A stretch of 64,000 bases of DNA from RUG11462 sp045539315 (GCA_045539315.1 JAZQFC010000039.1:1-64000); one strand, 5' to 3'. Positions 26,089 through 34,229 are shown, counted from the first letter of the stretch. Translations and numbers: made by a program. Notes: a model not told the origin generated them from the sequence alone.

Positions 26089-27378
26089 TCATTTCATACT
26101 TAAATTATTAAAAGCGCATATGCCTATAAATTTAGAAGCCGATTTTAACTGGTCTTCAATTTCTATCAAACGGTTATATTTTGCAACTCGCTCGCTTCTT
26201 GAAAGCGAGCCTGTTTTAATCTGCCCCATATTAAGCGCAACTGCAATTTCTGCTATTGTTGTATCTTCTGTTTCACCCGAGCGGTGCGACATAACTGCGG
26301 TATAATTCGCCCTTTTTGCAGTAACAATTGCGTCTATAGTTTCACTTAAAGTGCCGATTTGATTAGGTTTTATCAAAATTGAATTTGCAACACCCTGACG
26401 AATACCTTTTTTAAGTCTTTCGGTGTTTGTTACAAACAAATCATCGCCTACTAACTGAACTTTTTTGCCTAGTTTTTCGGTTAAAATCGCCATAGACTCA
26501 AAATCATTTTCCTGCAAAGCATCTTCAATTGAAATAATAGGATATTTCTCGCACAAATCAACATAAAAATCTATCATTTGTTTTGCGCTTAAACTTTTGC
26601 CTTCAAGATGATAGCACTCATCGGCATCGTTATAAAACTCGCTCGAAGCCGCATCAAGAGCAAATAAAATATCTTTGCCAATTGAATACCCTGCCTCATT
26701 AACTGCGAGCGAAATCAACTCAAGCGCTTCATTGCAACTTGAAATTTCAGGCGCAAAACCACCCTCATCGCCAACTGCAGTTGAAAGATTTTTTGATTTT
26801 AAAACAGATTTTAATGAATGAAAAATTTCTGCGCCCATTCTTACTGCCTCGGCAAAACTTTTAGCGCCCACAGGCATAATCATAAACTCTTGAAAATCAA
26901 GGCCGTTTTGCGCGTGAGCCCCACCATTTAAAATATTCATCATAGGTGTTGGCAAAATATGTGCGCTTATTCCACCAATATACTGATAAAGCGGAAGTGA
27001 GAAAAAGTCTGCAGCCGCGTGCGCTACCGCGAGAGATACCCCTAAAATAGCATTTGCGCCGAGATTAGATTTGTTTTCGGTGCCATCTGCTTCTATCATA
27101 GCCCTATCTATTTTTCTCTGGTCTAAAACGCTATAATGCCCCACTAAAATTTTAGCGATTACATCTTCGATGTTTGAAATTGCTTTTAAAACACCTTTTC
27201 CGCCATATTCTTTTTCGCCGTCTCGCTTTTCGTGGGCCTCATAAAACCCTGTTGACGCGCCTGATGGCACAAGTGCTTCTCCTACTGCACCTGATTCGGT
27301 TTGAACCCATACTTTTATTGTTGGGTTGCCCCTTGAATCAAGCACTTGTAATGCTTTTATACAATTAATAATAGGCAT
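26089..27378 (-). CDS. eno: Enolase
   Basis: The enzyme interconverts 2-phosphoglycerate and phosphoenolpyruvate. All landmarks are present in 429 residues: LDSRGNPTIKV, the mobile loop SGASTG, GDEGGFAP, the metal ligands in FALDAASSEFY, SIEDAL and LVGDDLFVTN, the catalytic lysine in LIKPNQIGT, and SHRSGETED. The start ATG at 27378 follows AAAAAAGGAGTG by about 7 bp. The Shine-Dalgarno sequence sits in the loop, and the ATG in the stem, of a perfect 16-bp hairpin, which suggests translational control. The upstream acyltransferase gene ends 48 bp earlier. Confidence 0.97.
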   Translation of the reverse strand: MPIINCIKALQVLDSRGNPTIKVWVQTESGAVGEALVPSGASTGFYEAHEKRDGEKEYGGKGVLKAISNIEDVIAKILVGHYSVLDQRKIDRAMIEADGTENKSNLGANAILGVSLAVAHAAADFFSLPLYQYIGGISAHILPTPMMNILNGGAHAQNGLDFQEFMIMPVGAKSFAEAVRMGAEIFHSLKSVLKSKNLSTAVGDEGGFAPEISSCNEALELISLAVNEAGYSIGKDILFALDAASSEFYNDADECYHLEGKSLSAKQMIDFYVDLCEKYPIISIEDALQENDFESMAILTEKLGKKVQLVGDDLFVTNTERLKKGIRQGVANSILIKPNQIGTLSETIDAIVTAKRANYTAVMSHRSGETEDTTIAEIAVALNMGQIKTGSLSRSERVAKYNRLIEIEDQLKSASKFIGICAFNNLSMK

Positions 27379-27414
27379 AATAATACACTCCTTTTTTGGT
27401 ATTATTATGCCTAT
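27371..27414 (-). promoter_or_regulatory. 16-bp perfect hairpin holding the enolase start codon
   Basis: On the minus strand, ATAGGCATAATAATAC (27399-27414) pairs perfectly with GTATTATTATGCCTAT (27371-27386). The 12-nt loop contains AAAAAAGGAGT, the ribosome binding site. The ATG (27376-27378) lies in the 3' arm. There is no T tract after the stem, so it is not an ordinary terminator. A translational switch or an RNase processing site is plausible. Confidence 0.7.
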
Positions 27415-27426
27415 ATTTTTAGAAAA

Positions 27427-28488
27427 TTATTCACTTTTTGATTTAAAACATTTAAATAATTGTTGTCTTAAAAGTTCAACTGCCGAGCAACAAACAAAAA
27501 CAATTAATATTACTGCTAACACTTTTAATGGTGTTGCCAAAGTTAAGTTTTCAAACGAGAAAACATTCCAAAGCCATTCTCTTATAAACTTAAATTCGCT
27601 TATTGCATAAACACCAATTGTGGTTGAAGCAAATAAACTTATAACTTTGCTTTTAAAATGTATGTCTTTGAAAAACATAAACATAAATACTGCGCAAAGA
27701 ATTACAAACACATTTGCATATTGATAAACCACGTTTTTATAATTTATTATATCTCCTAATGTTTCATTTAATAAAAAGTTAATTAACACGCTTGAAATTG
27801 ATAATAATAGGTAGATAAAATTTGGTTTTTCTTTGCTTTTAGTATGCAAAGCAATATAACCGCCTATTATATAAAGGTATATAAACGAAAACAAATTTTT
27901 ACCTGCTAAAATGCCGTCATAACCATAATCGCTGACAAACGCAAACATTTTAGACAAACTCAACCAAACGCTCAATATAAGCCCCAAAACAAGTAGCAAA
28001 ACTTGATATTGTTTTTTATTAAGCGTTTGCAGAGTAACATTTACAAATGGACATATAATCAACAACAAAACATAATCAGTTAGAAAATACCAATACTGTG
28101 ATGACAACGGCAAAAACGCTCTAATAATTATATATTTAGCGTCAAATTGAGTGTTGCCGATAAGCCAAAAACTCTCGCCCAAAACAAGCGTTATAACGCT
28201 CAAAACAATGCTATAAAACAAAATAACCAAATAAGTTTTAAGCGCTTTTTTATAAGATTTTTTAATATCAAATTTATGATTTACGGTAAAAAAGCCTGTG
28301 ATAATTATAAAAATATTTACAGCGCTACGAAAAAATATATTAAAAATTTCGCAAACACTTTGCACTGCTACGCATGCACTTGATGCAGTTTTCATTAGTC
28401 CACCATAGCCAAAAAGATGAACGCCGATAACCATAAACATAGCGATTATTTTAAGCAAATCAATGCTACTTTCTCGCTCTTTTATCAT
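27427..28488 (-). CDS. Acyltransferase family 3 membrane protein
   Basis: The 353-residue protein has about ten transmembrane helices and the Acyltransf_3 (OafA/WecH-like) start: RESSIDLLKIIAMFMVIGVHLFGYGG, with the conserved His in the first helix. SAVNIFIIITGFF and SSQYWYFLTDYVLLLIICPF are typical family strings. It likely O-acetylates a surface polysaccharide. It is separated by 11 bp from the upstream dockerin gene, with AGAGG before the ATG, so they are probably cotranscribed. The glycan target is unknown. Confidence 0.88.
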   Translation of the reverse strand: MIKERESSIDLLKIIAMFMVIGVHLFGYGGLMKTASSACVAVQSVCEIFNIFFRSAVNIFIIITGFFTVNHKFDIKKSYKKALKTYLVILFYSIVLSVITLVLGESFWLIGNTQFDAKYIIIRAFLPLSSQYWYFLTDYVLLLIICPFVNVTLQTLNKKQYQVLLLVLGLILSVWLSLSKMFAFVSDYGYDGILAGKNLFSFIYLYIIGGYIALHTKSKEKPNFIYLLLSISSVLINFLLNETLGDIINYKNVVYQYANVFVILCAVFMFMFFKDIHFKSKVISLFASTTIGVYAISEFKFIREWLWNVFSFENLTLATPLKVLAVILIVFVCCSAVELLRQQLFKCFKSKSE

Positions 28489-28499
28489 ATTTTTACCTC

Positions 28500-30065
28500 T
28501 TATTTATAATAAATATAACGATACATTCTGCCACACTCGGTATTGCAGTAATCTCCTTCAACAGTAGCCCCTAAACCAAAGTAAAACGCACCGTTGCAGT
28601 ATTCAAAACTTCTTACATAAGACAAAGCGTCAAACTGTAATATCTGATTATAATTTTTAAAATCAGTTGTTTCAAACAAATAGTTTGTAAACCCACCTTT
28701 GCTATTCACTTCGCTACAAATCACATAGGCGCTATCATCTCTAAAAATAACATCTCTTACAGTTGCATACTCAACTTGTGGAATAGATTCTTGCTTATAA
28801 TTCACAAAATCGCTTGTGCTTGATAAACCGCGGTCTGTGATAAAGAAATATTTGTTGCCCCACTCAAAATCGTGCAAGATTTTGTTTCTATCTTGCGAAG
28901 ATTCAAAGCAAGAAACAAGAAAATCAATGTTTAAATTTTCATCATAAACAAACTGTTGGTTTTGCTTATCAAATTTATAAAAACCATTATAATTATACTT
29001 TTCATTTAGAGAATAAATATATTGGTCATAATAAAGCGCATAAAGGTCGTCACCCCAGACGAAAAGGTCATAAATTCTAGCAACGCCCCTGTTATCATAA
29101 TAATATTTATCGCCATTTGATTTTGTAGCTTCAACTAAATCAGTATCATAATCTATTACTTTACCGTGTTTATTAATTAAAGGCACATCAACAAAATCGC
29201 TAGAAGTACATTTTGTAATATCATCGCCTTTGAACATATGTACAACCGCTTTTGCAAGTTCTAACTTTGAACCTGAATAGCCGAGATATTTATCATCATA
29301 ATGCACCGCTGAACCCGCAAAAAAGAATGTATCATTATATTTTTCCATATCATAACAATGAATATTCTTTGCTAAAACACCCGATTTTGATTGAAATGCA
29401 AATCTATAATCGCTTAAATAACAAACGCTCGCCGAACCCCAATTGCGCTCGTCTATAGACGTTGTAAAAACTATGTCATCATAAATATAAAAACGATTTA
29501 TTTGCTCGGTGTCTATTGTACCTGCAGATTTGCCAACATTATAATCACGAGCATAATATGTTACTCTTACAGGACCTTGGTTTGTGTTATAATTTCCGCC
29601 GGCAACATAAACTTTTGATTTAAAGGCAATCATATCATTAGGGTTTCTGGCAACTGTTTTTTCAACATTACTATCGTCCCAATCAACATAACTTGTGTCA
29701 AAATTGTTTTTGCCCAAATCTTCTAAATCATCTGTAACATCGCCAACGTTTCTACAAAAATCAGCCTCAACAAAATCTACATCAAGTTCTGCGATATGCT
29801 TTCTTAAAAACAACAAGTCAGTAATATCGCAAGTATAATCGGCATTAACATCTGCGCGCTCATATAACATATACGCGTTTTTTGCATTTATCAAAACATT
29901 AATAAGATTAAGGCAATCGTTGACATTGATTTCTCCGTCTGCATTTACATCGCCCAACTTAATATTTGTTTTTTGATACTGCATATCAACACTAGCGCTG
30001 CAATATATGTTTGCGCCAAAACATAATACAAACGCTAATATTAAACTCAAAATTCTTTTAATCAT
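28500..30065 (-). CDS. Secreted dockerin protein with propeller-like C-terminal region
   Basis: A signal peptide (about 1-25) is followed by an N-terminal type I dockerin (about 36-100) with KLGDVNADGEINVND and RADVNADYTCDITDLLFLRKHI. The remaining roughly 400 residues are rich in aromatic and Asp/Asn residues. They show repeating units such as SKVYVAGGN, DDLYALYYDQYIYSL and DDSAYVICSEV, suggesting a beta-propeller. I recognise no catalytic family. I prefer the ATG at 30065, 11 bp from AAAGG, over the in-frame ATG at 30074, which is too close to it. It is driven by a consensus promoter at 30099-30127. It may be a binding or unknown enzymatic cellulosome component. Confidence 0.8.
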   Translation of the reverse strand: MIKRILSLILAFVLCFGANIYCSASVDMQYQKTNIKLGDVNADGEINVNDCLNLINVLINAKNAYMLYERADVNADYTCDITDLLFLRKHIAELDVDFVEADFCRNVGDVTDDLEDLGKNNFDTSYVDWDDSNVEKTVARNPNDMIAFKSKVYVAGGNYNTNQGPVRVTYYARDYNVGKSAGTIDTEQINRFYIYDDIVFTTSIDERNWGSASVCYLSDYRFAFQSKSGVLAKNIHCYDMEKYNDTFFFAGSAVHYDDKYLGYSGSKLELAKAVVHMFKGDDITKCTSSDFVDVPLINKHGKVIDYDTDLVEATKSNGDKYYYDNRGVARIYDLFVWGDDLYALYYDQYIYSLNEKYNYNGFYKFDKQNQQFVYDENLNIDFLVSCFESSQDRNKILHDFEWGNKYFFITDRGLSSTSDFVNYKQESIPQVEYATVRDVIFRDDSAYVICSEVNSKGGFTNYLFETTDFKNYNQILQFDALSYVRSFEYCNGAFYFGLGATVEGDYCNTECGRMYRYIYYK

Positions 30066-30098
30066 ACATTTCATCGCCTTTATACATTTTACAATAAA

Positions 30099-30127
30099 AT
30101 TATAAAGCAATTTTTACTAATTGTCAA
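30099..30127 (-). promoter_or_regulatory. Consensus promoter of the dockerin/acyltransferase operon
   Basis: On the minus strand, TTGACA (30122-30127), a 17-bp spacer and TATAAT (30099-30104). Confidence 0.8.
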
Positions 30128-30133
30128 CAAAAC

Positions 30134-30156
30134 AAAAAGCAGACCAAAAGGTCTGC
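30134..30156 (-). terminator. Terminator of the DUF378 gene
   Basis: On the minus strand, GCAGACC-TTTT-GGTCTGC is followed by five T residues, 22 bp after the DUF378 stop codon. Confidence 0.85.
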
Positions 30157-30178
30157 CTTTGTTTAATCTATATCGACT

Positions 30179-30388
30179 TTAGTTTTCGTTGCACTCTTTA
30201 ACGCCATCTCTAAAAAGCAAAGAAATGCACCAAACTGCAGAAAGACCTACAACTGTGTAGATAATACGTGCGAAAAGTGAACCTTGACCACCACAGATAA
30301 ATGCAACAAGGTCAAAGCCAAATAAACCGATACTACCCCAGTTAAGTCCGCCGATAATACTAATAATCAAAGCAATTTTATCAAGCAT
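30179..30388 (-). CDS. DUF378 family small membrane protein
   Basis: The 69-residue protein matches DUF378: ALIISIIGGLNWGSIGLFGFDLVAFI, a loop with GGQGSLFARIIYTVVGLSA, and two transmembrane helices. The family is widespread in Firmicutes and has no known function. AAGGAG lies 9 bp before the ATG. It is monocistronic with its own terminator. Confidence 0.9.
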   Translation of the reverse strand: MLDKIALIISIIGGLNWGSIGLFGFDLVAFICGGQGSLFARIIYTVVGLSAVWCISLLFRDGVKECNEN

Positions 30389-30478
30389 TCATATCATCTC
30401 CTTATTTTTATATTTTTATTTTTGACAACACTTTTAATTATATTCATCAAAATGGTAAAAATATTTTTGGTGATATTA

Positions 30479-32032
30479 ATGAAAAGAATTATTTTTGTTT
30501 TTGTGTCGGTTGTTTTACTATTTTGCTTATCTCTTGGCAGAATTATAAGCATAATAAACGACGAAACATATTTAGCGTCAAACAATAATTCCAAAAAAAC
30601 TATTAGTTTTAATAACATTCGCGGAACGATTTTTGACTGCAACGGTGTTAGACTTACTAATTGCGAATATGAGTATTTTGCAGTTGTGCCACCGAGCGCA
30701 AAAGCGATAAATGAAGTTAAAAATTATATTGACGACTCTGACAGAAAAACGCTTTCAACAGGTTTTCCTATAAAAATAAAAGTTGATGAAAAGTTTTTTT
30801 CAAAAAATATAGCAAAACTAAAAATTCCAAAAAGGTATTCTCAAATTGCCTCGCATATCATCGGTTATTGTGATGAAAATGGCGATGGAATTTGCGGAAT
30901 TGAGCAAAGTTTTAACACCTATTTAAAAAGAGATGACATTCGATTAAGTTTTGATACAGACGCTATGGGAAATGTAATTAGTAGCAACAGCAAGAGTATA
31001 ACAGAATCAAACGAGGGCAATGGTTTGATGCTTACAATTGATAAATCACTTCAAACCATATGTGAAACAGTTGCAAAAGAAGAAGGGCTAGAAAAAGGCG
31101 CGATTATTATTTTGGAAAACGCGACTTCAAAAATCAGGGCTTTAGTATCTATACCTTCATACGACCAAAATAATATATCATCTTCTCTTGATAGCGATGC
31201 CTCGCCGTTTTACAACAGGGCGCTCGCCGCTTATAATTGTGGCTCTATATTTAAACTTTTGGTATCGGCTTGTGCTTTGTATCACAATATTAATTTAGTG
31301 CATTATTGCAAAGGTACAACCACCATTGGCGATACTGATTTTAACTGTATGAGTGCTCACAAATTCACAACAATGAAAAAAGCGCTCGAGGTTTCTTGCA
31401 ACTGTTATTTTATAAAACTCGGTCAAAAAATCGGCGCTAAAAGGCTTTTATCTTTTGCTAAATCTTTTGGCTTTGGCAGTGAAATATCACTTTGTAACTC
31501 GCTAAAATCAACAGGTGCAATTTTGCCTGATGAAAAAGACTTAACACAGTTTCCGGCGGAACTTGCAAACTTCTCATTCGGTCAGGGTGTTGTTATGACA
31601 TCGCCTTTGCATATTGCCACAATGATTTCTTGCATTGCAAACGGTGGAAAGTATTATAAATCAACGCTAATAGAAGGCAAAACCAACGAAAACGGCAGGT
31701 TAATTACAAACAGCAAGGCGACTTTGCCAACCTATCTTTTAACGCAAAAAGACGCCGAAAAACTGCAAAAATATATGATAAATTCCGTTGAAAATGGCAC
31801 AGGAAAACGTGCAAAACCAAAATCGGCAGGCGCAGGCGGAAAAACCGCAACTGCGCAAACGGGTATTTACGATAAATCAGGCAACGCGGTTTATCAAACC
31901 TGGTTTGGCGGTTTTTACCCTGCAAAAACGCCTGTTTATACAATAGTTGTTTTGGTTGAAAACGGCGTTTCGGGCGGCGACACAGCCGCCCCAATTTTCA
32001 AAAAAATAACCGATAAAATCTATGGAATATAG
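30479..32032 (+). CDS. Class B penicillin-binding protein (SpoVD/FtsI-like)
   Basis: The 517-residue protein has one N-terminal membrane helix and the class B N-terminal motifs RGTIFD and GDGICGIEQ. A transpeptidase domain follows with SxxK (Ser256-Lys259, SIFK), SxN (306-308, SCN) and a KTG-box variant, Lys455-Thr456-Ala457 (KTATAQ). It crosslinks peptidoglycan, either in division or in spore cortex synthesis. There is no PASTA domain, and it is shorter than most FtsI/SpoVD. A GGTGA site lies 5 bp before the chosen ATG. Nearby spoIIP and dpaAB make a sporulation role attractive but unproven. Confidence 0.85.
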   Translation: MKRIIFVFVSVVLLFCLSLGRIISIINDETYLASNNNSKKTISFNNIRGTIFDCNGVRLTNCEYEYFAVVPPSAKAINEVKNYIDDSDRKTLSTGFPIKIKVDEKFFSKNIAKLKIPKRYSQIASHIIGYCDENGDGICGIEQSFNTYLKRDDIRLSFDTDAMGNVISSNSKSITESNEGNGLMLTIDKSLQTICETVAKEEGLEKGAIIILENATSKIRALVSIPSYDQNNISSSLDSDASPFYNRALAAYNCGSIFKLLVSACALYHNINLVHYCKGTTTIGDTDFNCMSAHKFTTMKKALEVSCNCYFIKLGQKIGAKRLLSFAKSFGFGSEISLCNSLKSTGAILPDEKDLTQFPAELANFSFGQGVVMTSPLHIATMISCIANGGKYYKSTLIEGKTNENGRLITNSKATLPTYLLTQKDAEKLQKYMINSVENGTGKRAKPKSAGAGGKTATAQTGIYDKSGNAVYQTWFGGFYPAKTPVYTIVVLVENGVSGGDTAAPIFKKITDKIYGI

Positions 32033-32064
32033 TTTTAAAAATCAAAAAGCCTTTTGTCGTATGG

Positions 32065-32106
32065 GTCGTCATCCTGAACGGAGCAACGCGGAGCCGAAGG
32101 ATCTTT
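32065..32106 (+). repeat. Short dispersed repeat (GTCATCCTGA type)
   Basis: GTCATCCTGAACGGAGCAAC followed by GGAGCCGAAGGATCTTT resembles the 'GTCATTCTGAGCG..GAAGAATCT' intergenic repeats of many gut Firmicutes. Related copies occur at 34199-34229 (inverted) and 41159-41200. Confidence 0.5.
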
Positions 32107-32138
32107 ACAAACTCCATCGCCAAAGGCGATACATACCG

Positions 32139-32250
32139 AGCCTTCTTTCGGGGGAAGGTGGGTTGACACGAAGTGGCAAGACGGATGATGGACTCTCAAA
32201 ACACTCCCTCATCCGCCTCGTTCCTCGGCACCTTCCCCCAAGGGAAGGCT
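32139..32250. repeat. Palindromic MITE-like repeat, full copy
   Basis: This 112-bp element has complex inverted arms: AGCCTTC and GGGGGAAGGTG on the left, CACCTTCCCCC and GAAGGCT on the right. Inner arms CGGATGA and TCATCCG complete it. It has no ORF. A related copy lies at 56285-56400, and a collapsed one of 22 bp at 34235-34256. Confidence 0.6.
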
Positions 32251-32298
32251 TAATTGTAGCATCATATTAAAAAGAGTTATCTTCACGATAACTCTTTT
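32242..32298. repeat. 57-bp direct repeat, left copy
   Basis: This 57-bp stretch is repeated at 34248-34304 with a single C/T difference in the hairpin loop. On the minus strand it encodes the last codons, Lys-Glu-Leu-Ser-stop, of the C39/lectin gene and its terminator. The two copies bracket the leader RNA and that gene. Confidence 0.9.
32270..32298 (-). terminator. Terminator overlapping the 3' end of the C39/lectin gene
   Basis: On the minus strand, AAAAGAGTTATC-GTGAA-GATAACTCTTTT. The TGA stop at 32283-32285 lies in the loop. Confidence 0.85.
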
Positions 32299-33956
32299 AC
32301 TGTTACTTTTTTTGTTGCAGACCATTGGCTATAAGCAGTTTTCTTGTTTTGCTTAATAAATGCTCTAATTTGAACTTGATATTTACCTTTTTTCAAATTC
32401 TTTATGGTCTTTGAAAAACTCTTTTTAGTGTTAACTTTTACAGTTTTCCAACTACCTTTAATTCTGTATCTTACTTCAAAACCTGTAGCATCTTTGACTT
32501 TTGTATATTTAACAGTAAACTTTTTCTTCGCACCTTTTAAACTGAATTTAGGTGTTTTTAGTTTTAAACATTCAATTTCAGTACCTTTATCTAAAGTTAC
32601 ACCACAAGAACTACAAATTTTATAATTAGAATAACCTTTTTCAAAATATGTAGCACCTTTTGCCGAATAAATAATACTATTTAATGGATGTGTGCATGCG
32701 CTTACAGTCGGTTTTGTGGTCGGATTTGTAATTGGTTGAGTTGTTGGTTTTGTAGCAGGGGGAACCACATTGTCGTACTCAATTATAAATCCCGTGTTTT
32801 TTTTATGATAAAAATCAGTATTTCCTCCTGCTTGGTTGGTGTCATTCCAAGTATAAGCGTTTTTAACAACATTATTGTGTGTATGTTTTTTTGCTAAAAT
32901 TTGAACATAATTCTCGCTCGAATGACTTGGTTCACTTGCGCCCCAATTCCTATAAGTTGACTCTTCGCCTGTAACCCAAGTTAGAAAAGCAGGCGCTGGT
33001 GGGTCATTTGCGCCTAACCAATAAGTATTTTTCGTTGCGTATTTAGAAATAACATGCTCCACATGTTTTTGTTCTTCGCTGCTTGTTATTGTAACTAAAT
33101 ATCCACCCTTTTTTTCGGCTATTATCTTTGCTTCTTCCCATTCAGCCGAATCGTTATAAAGTTCGTATTTGTGACCAGCGTACGTGCCAGAGGTTACAAT
33201 ATAACTTCCGCTTGCAGTGTGTTGTGTGGTTGATTTTAAACATGTTTCACATTTTGTATAAAAATTCGAGGAATTATAATCAACATAAGATGCACCACAA
33301 GTGCATTTATATTCATTATAATGCGGATGTTGTGCCCAAAACCACGCTTTTTTCCATGTATGAGTGTGAGTAGAAAGCGTTAATTTTGGCGAAGTAACGT
33401 ACCAATATGCATTAAAATTTGCAAGTTTACCATCTTGACCTGAGCCTTTTATAGTAGAACTTGTTAAGGCAACTCTACCGCTTGAATTACCCGCTGGATC
33501 AGCACAATAAAATGTACCATTTGTGTAATCGGTAAGTAAAATTGCATGCCACTGATTTGAGTTACCGCTATTATATGCAATAATACCCTCAGGATGATTT
33601 GCCAGTAATGAAATTAACGTAGATTTGTTACCACTTCCTCCTGATAATGTGCCATGACCAACTGAAATTCCGTTGTATGTAAAGCTCCATTTTAATCCAC
33701 TATTCTCTACCCATGCAGTTGATCTCATGGAACTTTCGGTAACAGAAGCCCAATTGGTTTTTCCTGCCATCATTGATGCTCTTCTCACAAGCATTACTGC
33801 TGATGCTAGTGTGCAAGTATAATTTGTCTGTTGTTTAACAAAAACAGAGGAACTATTAATGTCACTAAAAGTCGCGGCATTTGCAGGAATGGATGTAAGT
33901 GTTAAAACAGAAAATAGCAACACCACACTCAAAACTAAAGATAACACTTTTTTCAT
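32283..33956 (-). CDS. Secreted C39-like peptidase / C-type lectin / Fn3 protein
   Basis: The 557-residue exported protein has a signal peptide (1-28). A papain-like C39-type domain (about 35-190) has QQTNYTCTLASA (Cys48), WHAILL (His137) and ADPAG (Asp153). A Cys/His-rich linker (196-245) carries CTCG and CETC pairs. A C-type-lectin domain (about 250-395) follows with YWLGAND, WVTGE, NWGASEPS and WND. Then come a Pro/Thr linker (398-420), a second zinc-ribbon-like segment and an Fn3-like domain with KTPKFSLKGAKKKF. AAGGAGGAG precedes the ATG. A structured leader RNA with its own terminator lies just upstream, so expression may be attenuated. It may be a surface protease or adhesin; the target is unknown. 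Confidence 0.8.
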   Translation of the reverse strand: MKKVLSLVLSVVLLFSVLTLTSIPANAATFSDINSSSVFVKQQTNYTCTLASAVMLVRRASMMAGKTNWASVTESSMRSTAWVENSGLKWSFTYNGISVGHGTLSGGSGNKSTLISLLANHPEGIIAYNSGNSNQWHAILLTDYTNGTFYCADPAGNSSGRVALTSSTIKGSGQDGKLANFNAYWYVTSPKLTLSTHTHTWKKAWFWAQHPHYNEYKCTCGASYVDYNSSNFYTKCETCLKSTTQHTASGSYIVTSGTYAGHKYELYNDSAEWEEAKIIAEKKGGYLVTITSSEEQKHVEHVISKYATKNTYWLGANDPPAPAFLTWVTGEESTYRNWGASEPSHSSENYVQILAKKHTHNNVVKNAYTWNDTNQAGGNTDFYHKKNTGFIIEYDNVVPPATKPTTQPITNPTTKPTVSACTHPLNSIIYSAKGATYFEKGYSNYKICSSCGVTLDKGTEIECLKLKTPKFSLKGAKKKFTVKYTKVKDATGFEVRYRIKGSWKTVKVNTKKSFSKTIKNLKKGKYQVQIRAFIKQNKKTAYSQWSATKKVTVKELS

Positions 33957-33991
33957 TTTTATCTCCTCCTTAAAAATTTATTTTTAAAAAT

Positions 33992-34019
33992 AAAAAAGTG
34001 CGCAGCTAAAGCTACGCAC
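33992..34019 (-). terminator. Terminator of leader RNA A
   Basis: On the minus strand, GTGCGTAGC-TTTA-GCTGCGCAC is followed by six T residues, placed between the leader RNA and the ribosome binding site of the C39/lectin gene. Confidence 0.85.
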
Positions 34020-34157
34020 TGAAAAACGCATAGCTCTAATTGCTGCGACACAAGTTTTTCGATACACACAATAGTATGCTGAAAAAGAGCATGCATTTTT
34101 ACCAAAAGACAAAAATGGCACACCATTGTGAATATCATTATTAACTTATGTCGCAAC
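33992..34157 (-). ncRNA. Structured leader RNA A (candidate riboswitch or attenuator)
   Basis: A promoter at 34161-34189 would start this RNA near 34155. A closing stem pairs 34143-34157 with 34042-34056 over 15 bp including wobbles. It encloses a long hairpin (CACAATGGTGTGC with GCATACTATTGTG) with a second internal hairpin. An intrinsic terminator at 33992-34019 ends it 36 bp before the C39/lectin ATG. GCTATGC just upstream could pair with the terminator's 5' arm as an antiterminator. It shares layout and a TTGGTAAAA loop-side string with leader B at 57474-57608. I could not assign it to a known riboswitch class. Confidence 0.6.
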
Positions 34158-34160
34158 TAT

Positions 34161-34189
34161 ATTTTACCATACTGTTTTATATAATTCAA
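34161..34189 (-). promoter_or_regulatory. Promoter of leader RNA A
   Basis: On the minus strand, TTGAAT (34184-34189), a 17-bp spacer ending TATGG (extended -10) and TAAAAT (34161-34166). It has the same design as the promoter of leader RNA B. Confidence 0.7.
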
Positions 34190-34198
34190 GATTTAATT

Positions 34199-34229
34199 TG
34201 AGATTCTTCGACTGCGCTCAGAATGACAC
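34199..34229 (-). repeat. Short dispersed repeat, inverted copy
   Basis: Read on the minus strand it is GTCATTCTGAGCGCAGTCGA followed by AGAATCT, a member of the family at 32065 and 41159. Confidence 0.5.

Noticed and set aside
32283..33956. Diversity-generating retroelement, because of the C-type lectin fold
   Set aside because: No reverse transcriptase, template repeat or near-identical variable repeat was seen. The flanking repeats are terminators, not TR/VR pairs.
33959..34156. 65-codon minus-strand ORF over leader RNA A
   Set aside because: It covers the promoter-proximal stem and terminator of the RNA and has no ribosome binding site. It appears to be chance.
33992..34157. Integron attC-like site, because of the long imperfect palindrome beside a gene cassette
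   Set aside because: The GTTRRRY/RYYYAAC core sites are absent, there is no integrase, and a promoter and terminator fit a leader RNA better.
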